Assembly (NCBI RefSeq): GCF_005222205.1
Contig: NZ_CP032350.1
Span: 62,001 to 126,000, forward strand
DNA: 64,000 nt
Source: Azospirillum brasilense
GTDB taxonomy: Bacteria; Pseudomonadota; Alphaproteobacteria; Azospirillales; Azospirillaceae
Direction of reading: 5' to 3'
The notes under the pieces are model-generated. The model saw nothing but the letters and a program-made list of their open reading frames with translations. It made no database searches and was not told the DNA's origin. Positions within the stretch are counted from its first letter, which is position 1, and every line of letters begins with the position of its first letter. The translations under genes were made by a program, and so were the position numbers. Of this stretch, positions 50,170 through 58,109 are shown in pieces.

Positions 50170-51789
50170 TCAGGAAGCCGGGGTTTCCGCGTCCCCGGCC
50201 GGCGCCACGCCCGCCGACGTCACGATCAAGGTGACCGGTTCGGGGCAGCGGAAGAACCAGGCGATCCGCTCTTGCACCAGGGCGGGACGGAGCAGCCAGA
50301 CCCCTTCCTCTCCCGGCGCATCGACCCGCAGGGCGATCTGCGCCTCCTCACCCGGCTGCAGCCCCTCCGGCAGGAAGGTGCGGCGGCCTTCGCGCGGGCC
50401 CTCCGCCGGTCCACCTTCCAGCCAGTAGCTGGCGGCGACGCAATGGAATCCGGCGGGCTGCCACGCCGCCGCCCCTTCGTTCCTCACGCGGACCGGCAGC
50501 GTGACGCTCTCCCCCGGCCGCACCGTGACCGTGCCGGCGGCGACGGACAGCGAGCCGCGGGCCGCGTCGTACGCCGACGCCTGCTCGATGACACGGAACT
50601 CGGGCTGGAGGTTGCACAGGCCCGTGGCGTCGTGGCCGCCGTCGGCAACGATCTGGAACTGATAGAAATTGTCGCTGGATGCGATGAGGGTCTCGGGCAG
50701 CCCGTTCACCATGCTTCGCACGTCCAGCGAAACATCATAAGTGTCGGCCCCCAGCGTGCAGTTGAAGAACCACAGGAACTCCACGAAGCCGCCATCCTTC
50801 AGAGTGAAGGCAAAGGGGCGTCGCTCCCGGTACATGACCTGCTTCACGCTGTTGCGGATCGTGATGGACACGCAGCAGTCTTGCGGGAAATTCTCCATGC
50901 GGAACTTGGTCGCAAGCCAGCATTCCTGCGACGAAACGCCGACGTCGTTGCGCGGCCGCTCGGGACACATGAGTTCGGCGCCAACGAAGGTCATGGACGC
51001 GTTCGGAACGCCCATCCGCGGCGTGATATCCTCGGCGTTCCGATGCGGGGCCGGCATGCGATGCAGCGCGAACTGCGTCACCCGCTCCAGATGCTTGAAG
51101 AACCTCTCGCGGCACAGCCGATAGAGGTCCATGTCGTTGGCTGTAAGATCCTGAAGCTTGCGAAGAGTCGCGCGATCCAAGCTGTCCACCGATAGGCGAT
51201 CCCCGGTCACCCGTGAACGAATGTCCACGAGGTTCGCATTGACCGCGTTTCCGAAGCAGATCGCTCCCAGGCTCAGCTTCAGGAACTCGCTGATGCCGAC
51301 AAACTGATAGCTCTCCTTCATGAATTCAAATATGTCTTCGGCGTTTATCTTTCCAGAACTGGATATCGATTCAAGTTCTTCCTTTGCGTACATGCCACCC
51401 ATGAAGTGATTGCAATAATAGTTTTGGCTGGCTTCGCGGACGTGGAAATCGCACTCGTCAAGAAGCTCAGGAAGGCTGCGCGTCTGCGCCAGCCGGGCAA
51501 ACGGCTCGGAGGCTTCTTTTCTCTCACGAACGTAGGAGTAGTGAGAAATGAACCGCTCAATCGGGTCGCGCAGGATGGTCGTATGGTAGACGGACTTCGG
51601 CCAATGATAATCATGACTAAGAACGAAGTGCCCAATAACGACGTCATGGTCTCTGAACAAATGCTCAGATATCAGAATGCTTTCGTCCATAAGAAGCGGC
51701 GTAACGCGCTCGCTTCCCGAGAGCCCCCTGAAGAAGTCGCCGACAGATGTTCCAGCCGTTTTCCGAATGTGGTCCACCAGGATCTTCAT
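50170..51789 (-). CDS. Sulfotransferase fused to a Wzt-C-like domain and an Ig-like domain
   Basis: A 539-residue protein. Residues 1-250 form a sulfotransferase: MKILVDHIRKTAGTSVGDFF contains the 5'-phosphosulfate loop (KTAGTS at 10-15) and RDPIERFISHY (74-84) the 3'-phosphate motif, as in the heparan-sulfate 2-O-like family that uses PAPS. Residues about 265-400 resemble the Wzt carbohydrate-binding domain (SITIRNSVKQVMY, FEFL-like FVEFLWFFNCTLGADTYDV, GLCNLQPEFRV). Residues about 412-525 are an Ig-like domain (VRPGESVTLPVRVRNEGAAAW, LQPGEEAQIALRV). ATG 51789 is preferred over TTG 51825. It converges with the plus-strand run and is probably transcribed alone. Confidence 0.82.
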   Translation of the reverse strand: MKILVDHIRKTAGTSVGDFFRGLSGSERVTPLLMDESILISEHLFRDHDVVIGHFVLSHDYHWPKSVYHTTILRDPIERFISHYSYVRERKEASEPFARLAQTRSLPELLDECDFHVREASQNYYCNHFMGGMYAKEELESISSSGKINAEDIFEFMKESYQFVGISEFLKLSLGAICFGNAVNANLVDIRSRVTGDRLSVDSLDRATLRKLQDLTANDMDLYRLCRERFFKHLERVTQFALHRMPAPHRNAEDITPRMGVPNASMTFVGAELMCPERPRNDVGVSSQECWLATKFRMENFPQDCCVSITIRNSVKQVMYRERRPFAFTLKDGGFVEFLWFFNCTLGADTYDVSLDVRSMVNGLPETLIASSDNFYQFQIVADGGHDATGLCNLQPEFRVIEQASAYDAARGSLSVAAGTVTVRPGESVTLPVRVRNEGAAAWQPAGFHCVAASYWLEGGPAEGPREGRRTFLPEGLQPGEEAQIALRVDAPGEEGVWLLRPALVQERIAWFFRCPEPVTLIVTSAGVAPAGDAETPAS

Positions 51790-52376
51790 ACGCCGTCTCG
51801 CAACCTCAAGAGAAAAACAAGCCAATGCACTAATCAGTAACCAATTTTCTTTCCTTCGCTATACTCGAAAAGCGAAAAACATCATGATAAAATTACGGGA
51901 AAAGTTATGACAAAAAATTTCTCCGCCGCACTATCGCAAAATAAAGAGATGATCCGGGTTCTTCTTTGCCCAGTTGAGGAGAGGCTCTCAACGAACCAGT
52001 TTTGATAAACGGTAGCCGCAAGGCGCTCTGCATGGCCTTGGATGGGAATCCACGCGCCATTGGCATTGTGGCACGCCTTGTGAGCACGCAATCAGCACAA
52101 TTTGATGGATGACCTATCACCGAATCGCTAAACCAACAATAGTTTTTGTCCGGGTCATGAGCCTCCCCGACACCGGAAAAGCCGATGGGCAACGCCATCC
52201 CGACCCGGAGGCCGATCCTTGTGGACGCCAGGAGCCCCTCCGCGACGGGCCCCATCAATCCATCGGTCGCCTAGCGCCGTTGCGCGCTTTGAAAAGAAAT
52301 GGGCGAAGCAGGAGGGAATTCCTGCTTCGCCCATGTCTCTCTCAGGTTCTTGCGAACCGGGTTTTCTGGCTTGACG
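51790..52376. other. 587-bp intergenic region between sulfotransferase and manC
   Basis: The first 130 bp, next to the sulfotransferase start, are AT-rich and probably carry its promoter. The rest is mixed. An open frame at 51905-52258 (minus) has no recognised similarity and is not called. The manC terminator lies at 52301-52332. Confidence 0.5.
52301..52332 (-). terminator. Intrinsic terminator for manC
   Basis: GGGCGAAGCAGGA (52301-52313) and TCCTGCTTCGCCC (52320-52332) form a perfect 13-bp stem with a 6-nt loop. On the minus strand the stem is followed by ATTTCTTTTC. It lies 44 bp past the manC stop. Confidence 0.85.
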
Positions 52377-53822
52377 TTACTTGCCGGCCACGCGGCCGTA
52401 GCCGTCTTCGAAACGCACGATGTCATCTTCGCCGAGGTAGGAACCGGACTGGACCTCGATGAGGTGCAGCGGCACCTTGCCCGGATTCTCCAGCCGGTGC
52501 GTCGTCCCCATCGGGATGTAGACGGACTGGTTTTCGAACAGCAGCTCCTGCTTCTCGCCACAGGTGACGAGCGCGGTCCCCTGCACGACGATCCAATGCT
52601 CGGCCCGGTGGTGATGCATCTGAAGCGACAGGCGCTCGCCCGGCTTCACGGTGATGCGCTTCACCTGGAAGCGGTCGCCGATGTCGATGCCGCGGTAGCT
52701 GCCCCAGGGGCGGTAAACGGTCGTGTGGAGCGCGTGCTCGTCGCGCTTCTCGGCCTTCAGCCGCTCGACGATGAGCTTGACGTCCTGCACATGCTTGCGG
52801 TCGGCAACCAGGACCGCGTCGTCGGTGGCGATCACCACCACGTCGTCCAGGCCGGCGACGGCGACGAGCTGTTCCTCGGAGCGGACGTAGCTGTTGCGGG
52901 CGTTGTGCAGCACCACGTCGCCATGGACGACATTGCCGCTCTCGTCCTTCTCGGCGATGTCCCACAGGGCCGACCAAGCGCCGACGTCGTTCCAGCCCAT
53001 GTCGACGGCGACGACGGCGGCCTGGTCGGTCTTCTCCATCACCGCGTAGTCGACGGAATCCGACGGCGAGGCGGCAAAGGCCTCCTTCTCCAGACGGCAG
53101 AAGGTGAGGTCGCGCGCTGCGCGCGACCGCGCCTGGCGGCAGGCCTCGACGATCGCCGGGTTGGACTTCTCCAGCTCGGCGACGTAGGCCGCGGCGGAGA
53201 ACAGGAAGATGCCGCTGTTCCAAAGATAGCGGCCGTCCGCGAGATAGGTCTGGGCCGTCGCCAGGTCGGGCTTCTCGACGAAGCGTTCGACCACGCGGAT
53301 GTTGTCACCGGTGCCCAGCGGACCGCCCGCCTTGATGTAGCCGTAACCGGTTTCCGGCGCCACGGGCGTGATGCCGAAAGTGACCAGCGAGCCGGCGGCG
53401 GCGGCCACGGCGGCCTGTTCCACCGCCTCCAGGAAACGGTCGGAGCGGGCGATGACGTGGTCGGACGGCATGACCAGCATCAGCCGGTCCTCGCCGGACT
53501 CCAGAAGGGCCAGGGCGGCGATGCACACCGCCGGCGCGGTGTTGCGGCCGACGGGTTCGAGGATGATCTCCGCCGGGGACACGGACGCGGCGCGCAATTG
53601 CTCGGCGACGATGAAGCGGTGCTCCTCGTTGCAGATGACCAGCGGCGCGGCAAAGCGATCGCTCGACACCCGCAGCGCGGTTTCCTGGATCATCGTCTGC
53701 TCGCTCGCCAGCGGCAGGAACTGCTTGGGATAGGACGCGCGCGACAGCGGCCAAAGACGGCTTCCCGCTCCCCCCGACAGGATGACCGGCGTGACTGTGC
53801 TTGCGGAGGCTTTGCTACCCAT
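52377..53822 (-). CDS. manC: Mannose-1-phosphate guanylyltransferase/mannose-6-phosphate isomerase
   Basis: A 481-residue bifunctional type II PMI-GMP enzyme. Residues about 10-290 are the GDP-mannose pyrophosphorylase: VILSGGAGSRLWPLSRASYPKQFLPL (split motif GGAGSRLWPLSR), EPVGRNTAPA, FVEKPD and YLWNSGIFLF. Residues about 350-481 are the cupin isomerase domain with YRPWGSYRGID, GERLSLQMHHHRAEHWIVV (zinc-binding His residues) and IPMGTTHRLENPG. It makes GDP-mannose for gmd and mannosyltransferases. ATG 53822 has an AGGA site upstream, preferred over GTG 53852. It is followed by an intrinsic terminator. Confidence 0.96.
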   Translation of the reverse strand: MGSKASASTVTPVILSGGAGSRLWPLSRASYPKQFLPLASEQTMIQETALRVSSDRFAAPLVICNEEHRFIVAEQLRAASVSPAEIILEPVGRNTAPAVCIAALALLESGEDRLMLVMPSDHVIARSDRFLEAVEQAAVAAAAGSLVTFGITPVAPETGYGYIKAGGPLGTGDNIRVVERFVEKPDLATAQTYLADGRYLWNSGIFLFSAAAYVAELEKSNPAIVEACRQARSRAARDLTFCRLEKEAFAASPSDSVDYAVMEKTDQAAVVAVDMGWNDVGAWSALWDIAEKDESGNVVHGDVVLHNARNSYVRSEEQLVAVAGLDDVVVIATDDAVLVADRKHVQDVKLIVERLKAEKRDEHALHTTVYRPWGSYRGIDIGDRFQVKRITVKPGERLSLQMHHHRAEHWIVVQGTALVTCGEKQELLFENQSVYIPMGTTHRLENPGKVPLHLIEVQSGSYLGEDDIVRFEDGYGRVAGK

Positions 53823-54272
53823 CAGATCGTTCCTGATCCCGTTCAGTTCCACGTTTGCGCAGATGTTTACCCGAAACCACGCTGCAGTTCGCCATCATAT
53901 TGGCTCTCGGCCGGCGCGTGGGAAAGCATGGCGATGGCGTCTCCACTCATTCCCTGGAAGACTTCCGATTGTCCAGCTTCATGCCATGGGGGCGCCGGAA
54001 CAGACAAGCCCGAAGCCAGGCGAAACACTTTCCCACAATCTCCCTCCTGGTAAAGGACCTGCACCAGAAAAGGAAGCACCGCCGAAAAACGTCACAGCGA
54101 TCGGAGGAAGCCCCGATTTTCAATCAGGGTTTATGGCGAGACAGGAAAGCCGTGTCAATCCGCTTCTTCAGAGAAGCAATCCCCTCTCCAGCACGAATAA
54201 AAAAGCCGTTCATTATCTTGAAAGATAACAAAAATCCTCCGACCGCTTCTTCATTGTTCCATGGATGGCGGT
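53823..54272. other. Intergenic region upstream of manC
   Basis: A 450-bp gap. On the minus strand the 3' side of the GT gene at 54273 has TTATCTT/AAGATAA pairing (54213-54228) followed by a T6 run (54204-54199), a weak terminator candidate. The manC promoter should be in the rest, but no confident hexamers are seen. Open frames here are not supported. Confidence 0.45.
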
Positions 54273-55493
54273 TCAGGACGGAAGATCCAGACGCTCCCGC
54301 ACGCGGCGCAGCCACGCCTCCGCCGAAAAGTCGGCAAGAATGCGCTCGCGTGCCCTCTCCGCCATGGCCCGCGCCTCGTCCGGATGCCCGCGCAACCGGC
54401 GCAGCCAGCGGGCGGCGTCCTGCACATCCGGCTCCGCCCAGAGCTGCTCGGGATGATGATAGGGACCTCCCGGGTCGGCGGCCGGGACCAGCCCATGGGC
54501 GACCAGGCCGGCCGTATCCGGCGTCATAAATTCCAGATTTCCCGACCAGCCGGTGGCCACCACCGGAATGCCGGACGCCATGGCCTCGGCCAGCGGAAGC
54601 CCGAAGCCCTCGCTGCGGTGAAGGGACAGCAGGACGTTGCAGTCGGCCATCAGCCGGTTCAGCTCGTCCCGGTTCAGGGTGTGGTCGATCAGGTGGATGT
54701 TGCTCCGGCCGGCCACCGCCGCGCGCAAGGCGTTCCGCTGGTCGGCATAGGCCTCCGTATGGTGGGTCTTCACCACCAGCCGAACGCCGGGATCGTCGCC
54801 GAAGGCCTCCAGGAAGGCGCGGATGGCCGCCAGCGGATTCTTGCGCACGAAGCCGGAGCCCATGTTGAACAGCGTCAGGACGGTGAAGGGACGCCCTTCG
54901 GCTGCCGGCGGCCGTCCGGACGGGGCCGGCGCCGCGATGGGATGCGGAACGACGGTCACCGGCAGACACGGCGCGGCGCGGCGGAAAGCCTCGGCGTTGA
55001 AGGCGCTCGGCACCCAGACCTCGTGCATGAAGCGGCAGGCCGCGCGCCAGGCCGGCGGCAGGTCGGGGAGCTCCCACGCGCAGTAGCCGATGATCTTCTT
55101 GCCGGACACCAGATCCCGGCCGAGGGTGGCCAGGGCGACCGGAACCAGCGGAGCGTTCATGTGCAGGATCAGGGTCCCCGGCCCCGTCCAGTCGCGGGCA
55201 TCCTGGAAGGCCACGGGCCCTTGCGGGTCGCCGCCCAGAAACCAGCGGCCGATGTCGATGCCGCCCACCGTGGCCCCGGCGGCCTGCAGCTCGTGCAGGC
55301 AATGCCGCGCGCCCGCGCCGATGCCGCTTGCCGTGTCGATGGGCCCCACCACGATGAAGGGGGCCGCCGCACGGCTTTCGGCGACCGGGCCGGTTGCGGG
55401 GCGGGCCGCCAGCAGCGCCGCCGCCTTGTGCAGCAGGGAACGGCGCAGCCCCGGCGGGATCAACCGCCAAGCGGTGTGGGCAAGAGTTCGCAT
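54273..55493 (-). CDS. GT4-family glycosyltransferase
   Basis: A 406-residue GT-B enzyme of the subfamily seen at 7684 and 46057: GPIDTASGIGAGARHCLHEL at the N-terminal domain, GYCAWELPDLPPAW and VWVPSAFNAEAFRRA in the middle, then FNMGSGFVRKNPLAAIRAF and LSLHRSEGFGLPLAEAMASGIP (E-x7-E). The similarity to the GT4 domain of the 1028-residue protein points to paralogy. ATG 55493 (MRTLAHTAWR) is chosen because the longer frame is out-of-family. It lies 31 bp after the GT at 55525 on the same strand, implying an operon. Confidence 0.87.
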   Translation of the reverse strand: MRTLAHTAWRLIPPGLRRSLLHKAAALLAARPATGPVAESRAAAPFIVVGPIDTASGIGAGARHCLHELQAAGATVGGIDIGRWFLGGDPQGPVAFQDARDWTGPGTLILHMNAPLVPVALATLGRDLVSGKKIIGYCAWELPDLPPAWRAACRFMHEVWVPSAFNAEAFRRAAPCLPVTVVPHPIAAPAPSGRPPAAEGRPFTVLTLFNMGSGFVRKNPLAAIRAFLEAFGDDPGVRLVVKTHHTEAYADQRNALRAAVAGRSNIHLIDHTLNRDELNRLMADCNVLLSLHRSEGFGLPLAEAMASGIPVVATGWSGNLEFMTPDTAGLVAHGLVPAADPGGPYHHPEQLWAEPDVQDAARWLRRLRGHPDEARAMAERARERILADFSAEAWLRRVRERLDLPS

Positions 55494-55524
55494 GGGTCCG
55501 TGTTCCAGGGCGCTCCGCGGGGAG

Positions 55525-56688
55525 CTAGACGCGCTGCCGTTCCGCGCTGAGGCGGGTGATGAGACGGGACACCTCCGCTGCGGCTTCGGTCCAGACGGAA
55601 GCGGAATGCCGGACCCCGCCCCGGGCGCAGCGCTCATAAAGGGCGCCGTCCTCGATCATGCGCCGGATCGAGGCGGCCAGACAGTCCGCCGTGACCTGGC
55701 TGGCGACCAGCCCGGTCTCTCCGTCGATCACCTGCTCGACAAGACCGCCCACCGGCGTGACCACCACCGGAACGCCGCAGGACTGGGCCATGGCGATGAC
55801 GCCCGACTGGCTGGCCTCCCGGTACGGCAGGACCACCAGATCGGCTTTGCCCATGATGGCCGGGATCTCGTTCTCCGGGATGTAGCGGTTGTCGAGCGTG
55901 ATGTTGGGAAGCGCCGCGATGCGGTCCGCGTAAGGCGCGGCATTGCCGCTGCCGTGGATCGACAGGGTGATGTCGGGAAAGTCGCGGAGAAGCGCCGCGA
56001 AGGCATCCAGCAGGAGGTCAACCCCCTTGTATTCGAGGATCCGGCCGAAAAACACCAGGCGCCGCGGCGGACGCCCGTCGAGCGGCAGGGGGTGCAGCCG
56101 TTCGTTCAGGAGCGGCCCGAGCGGCGCGGTGATGACCGCATCCTCCCGCAGGACATGGCGGGCGCAGAGAACGGTGCGGACATGACGGCTCAGCGTCACC
56201 ACGCCGTCGGAACGGCCGATCTCATGGTCCAGCCATCGCTGATAGGGTTTGAACTGCTCCCCCGGATGCAGCTTCGCGTCATGGACGGTGACCACATAGG
56301 GCAGGTTGCGGCTGCGGATCAGGTCGAGGAAGAGGGGGTTCCACAGATGCGCCATGGTGCACAGGACCGCATCCACCCCCTGCTCGTCCAGGAAGCGGGC
56401 GAAGGCGCGCCGCAGCCGCGGCAACCGCATCACGGACCGCATGGCGCTGCCGATGTCCGTGTAGGTGTCGATGTCCAGCGACGAGATTCCCAACTCCAGG
56501 AAGCGGTCGTACAGATCCGATTGCCGCGACAAGGACAGGCACAGATCGAACTCGCCCTGCCGCTGAAGCGCACGCGCCATCTCGTAACAGTACTGCGCTC
56601 CCCCGCCGCGTCGTCCCCAATACCAGATCAACAGTTTCCGTCGGCGCCCGGCCGCTGCGGAAAGCGAAGAAGAGGCGGCTTCGCACAT
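55525..56688 (-). CDS. GT4-family glycosyltransferase
   Basis: A 387-residue GT-B enzyme. The acceptor half has LLIWYWGRRGGGAQYCYEMA, and the donor half has LVFFGRILEYKGVDLLLDAF, LSIHGSGNAAPY, YIPENEIPAIMGKADLVVLP, REASQSGVIAMAQSCGVP and VGGLVEQVIDGETG. Here the E-x7-E motif takes the A-S-Q-S-G-V form of the WcaC/RfaB-like subgroup. ATG 56688 follows a TTG that opens the longer frame. It precedes the GT4 at 54273 by 31 bp and follows the RgpF-family gene after 355 bp. Confidence 0.86.
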   Translation of the reverse strand: MCEAASSSLSAAAGRRRKLLIWYWGRRGGGAQYCYEMARALQRQGEFDLCLSLSRQSDLYDRFLELGISSLDIDTYTDIGSAMRSVMRLPRLRRAFARFLDEQGVDAVLCTMAHLWNPLFLDLIRSRNLPYVVTVHDAKLHPGEQFKPYQRWLDHEIGRSDGVVTLSRHVRTVLCARHVLREDAVITAPLGPLLNERLHPLPLDGRPPRRLVFFGRILEYKGVDLLLDAFAALLRDFPDITLSIHGSGNAAPYADRIAALPNITLDNRYIPENEIPAIMGKADLVVLPYREASQSGVIAMAQSCGVPVVVTPVGGLVEQVIDGETGLVASQVTADCLAASIRRMIEDGALYERCARGGVRHSASVWTEAAAEVSRLITRLSAERQRV

Positions 56689-57043
56689 CAAGTGATCACG
56701 CAGGGGCTGGGGGACAAATGGCCAAGGGCGTCGCGGGCGATCGTCATCAGGCTCGCTGAGCGCAATTCGTGCCGGTTGGGGGAAAACGATATATCATCGC
56801 CTTTCCGTCGCGTCCAGCAGCCTTCGGGTCGCGGGTATCCGCGGCCATCGGTTGGTCCTGAAACCAAGTCCGCCGCGACATCGGACCCGCATTGGTGGAA
56901 AAGGCCCATCCCCCGGCAACGCGGCTCGTCCCCGAAGGTTGAAGCGCGAAGCGGCCCGCGCCCGCCCGCGACATTGAGCCACGGGCAAGCCGCCAGCGAA
57001 CCACGGACAGCGCGCCCCTCCGTCGCCCGCCCTGTTCCGGCGC
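56689..57043. other. Intergenic region between RgpF-family gene and GT4
   Basis: A 355-bp GC-rich gap on the minus-strand run. Open frames on the minus strand here lack domain similarity. No terminator or promoter stands out. Confidence 0.45.
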
Positions 57044-58084
57044 TCAAACGCTGCGGTTCTTCAACGACAGCTCCAGATGGCGCAGAATCAGGTCGGTGTC
57101 GTAGTCGGTGGACTGCCTCACCACGCGTTCCCAATAGTTCAGGAGCGGAATGCGCGCCGGGTTCTTTTGCAGCAGATCGCGCTTCAGGAACGGAAAATCC
57201 ATCTGGGAGATCAGATAGTCCCAGAAGAAATGCGTGCCGTTCAACGGCACTCCGGCGTTGACCGTGCGGAAGACCTGCTGGATGAAGGTCTTGCGCACCG
57301 GGTCCAGGCCATCGCCGGCGACGTTGCGCTCCACCACCGCCTCGATCAGCGCGGAGGCCGCCTGCCGGTAGGGGAAGGCCGCACGGCAGCGCAGGCCGGC
57401 GCGGCGCAGGGCGCGGGTCAGGCCGACCTCGTACCGGCGCACGACCCAGGTCTTGGACTGGACGTAGCGCAGCTTCGTCCAGAAGGCCGTGAAGGCCGGA
57501 GAGGCCAGGGCCGCCCGATGGAAGACCAGGAAATAGCTCTGCAGATGGAAGGAGAATTCCCAGCTGTCGGACGCCCCCCAGACGTCGGCCCCTTGCGGGT
57601 CCATCCGGTCCAGGACGCCCGCCAGATGGTACAGCGGGCCATAGACGCTGTCGTTGGCGAGCAGGAGCGTGTCCACCGCCGCCAGCTCGGGAATGGCGGC
57701 GATGCCCTCCTTGTAGGCGCCGAAGTCATAGCCGACGTTGTCGCGCCGGATGACCAGGGCGCACAGGTCGCGCAACGTGTCCGACTGCGCCAGCCGGGGC
57801 GCGTTGCTGGTGAACACGATGGCGAAGCCGAGATCGTGGAGCTGGCGCAGATAGTGCTCGACGAAATCGTGGACGACGCCCTGGCGGTCGTAATGCACGA
57901 AGACGGCGACGCGCTTGGCCCCGGCAAGGGACTGCGCGCCCTCCCAGCGCTCCTGCACGTAGCTCTCGCGGCGAAGGAACGAGGCCCAGTAGGACAGATA
58001 GGCGCCCCCCAGCTTCAGCTGCGCGAGGCTCCACGCCAACGCGATGCGCAGCCGCTGAACGAGACGGTACATAATGCCGATCAT
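57044..58084 (-). CDS. Rhamnan synthesis protein F (RgpF) family protein
   Basis: A 346-residue protein with the RgpF-family pattern: RVAVFVHYDRQGVVHDFVEHYL, DLGFAIVFTSNAPRLAQS, RRDNVGYDFGAYKEGIAAI, LLANDSVYGPLY and GASDSWEFSFHLQSYFLVF. RgpF proteins are needed for rhamnan assembly in streptococci, and relatives are proposed rhamnosyltransferases acting on polyprenyl-linked or nascent glycans. The dTDP-L-rhamnose genes in the window supply the expected donor. ATG 58084 is taken as start; M at 58072 is an alternative. The gene starts 26 bp after the stop of the methyltransferase-TPR gene, so both probably share a transcript. Confidence 0.86.
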   Translation of the reverse strand: MIGIMYRLVQRLRIALAWSLAQLKLGGAYLSYWASFLRRESYVQERWEGAQSLAGAKRVAVFVHYDRQGVVHDFVEHYLRQLHDLGFAIVFTSNAPRLAQSDTLRDLCALVIRRDNVGYDFGAYKEGIAAIPELAAVDTLLLANDSVYGPLYHLAGVLDRMDPQGADVWGASDSWEFSFHLQSYFLVFHRAALASPAFTAFWTKLRYVQSKTWVVRRYEVGLTRALRRAGLRCRAAFPYRQAASALIEAVVERNVAGDGLDPVRKTFIQQVFRTVNAGVPLNGTHFFWDYLISQMDFPFLKRDLLQKNPARIPLLNYWERVVRQSTDYDTDLILRHLELSLKNRSV

Positions 58085-58109
58085 CAAAATGGCATGTCCT
58101 TGCTCACGG

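Noticed and set aside
51905..52258. 117-codon minus-strand frame in the gap before manC
   Set aside because: No similarity, no ribosome site and mixed composition; I could not support a transposase or toxin reading.
54258..54275. Apparent short gene on the plus strand near the end of the GT at 54273
   Set aside because: Frames here run antisense to the GT and have no ribosome site.
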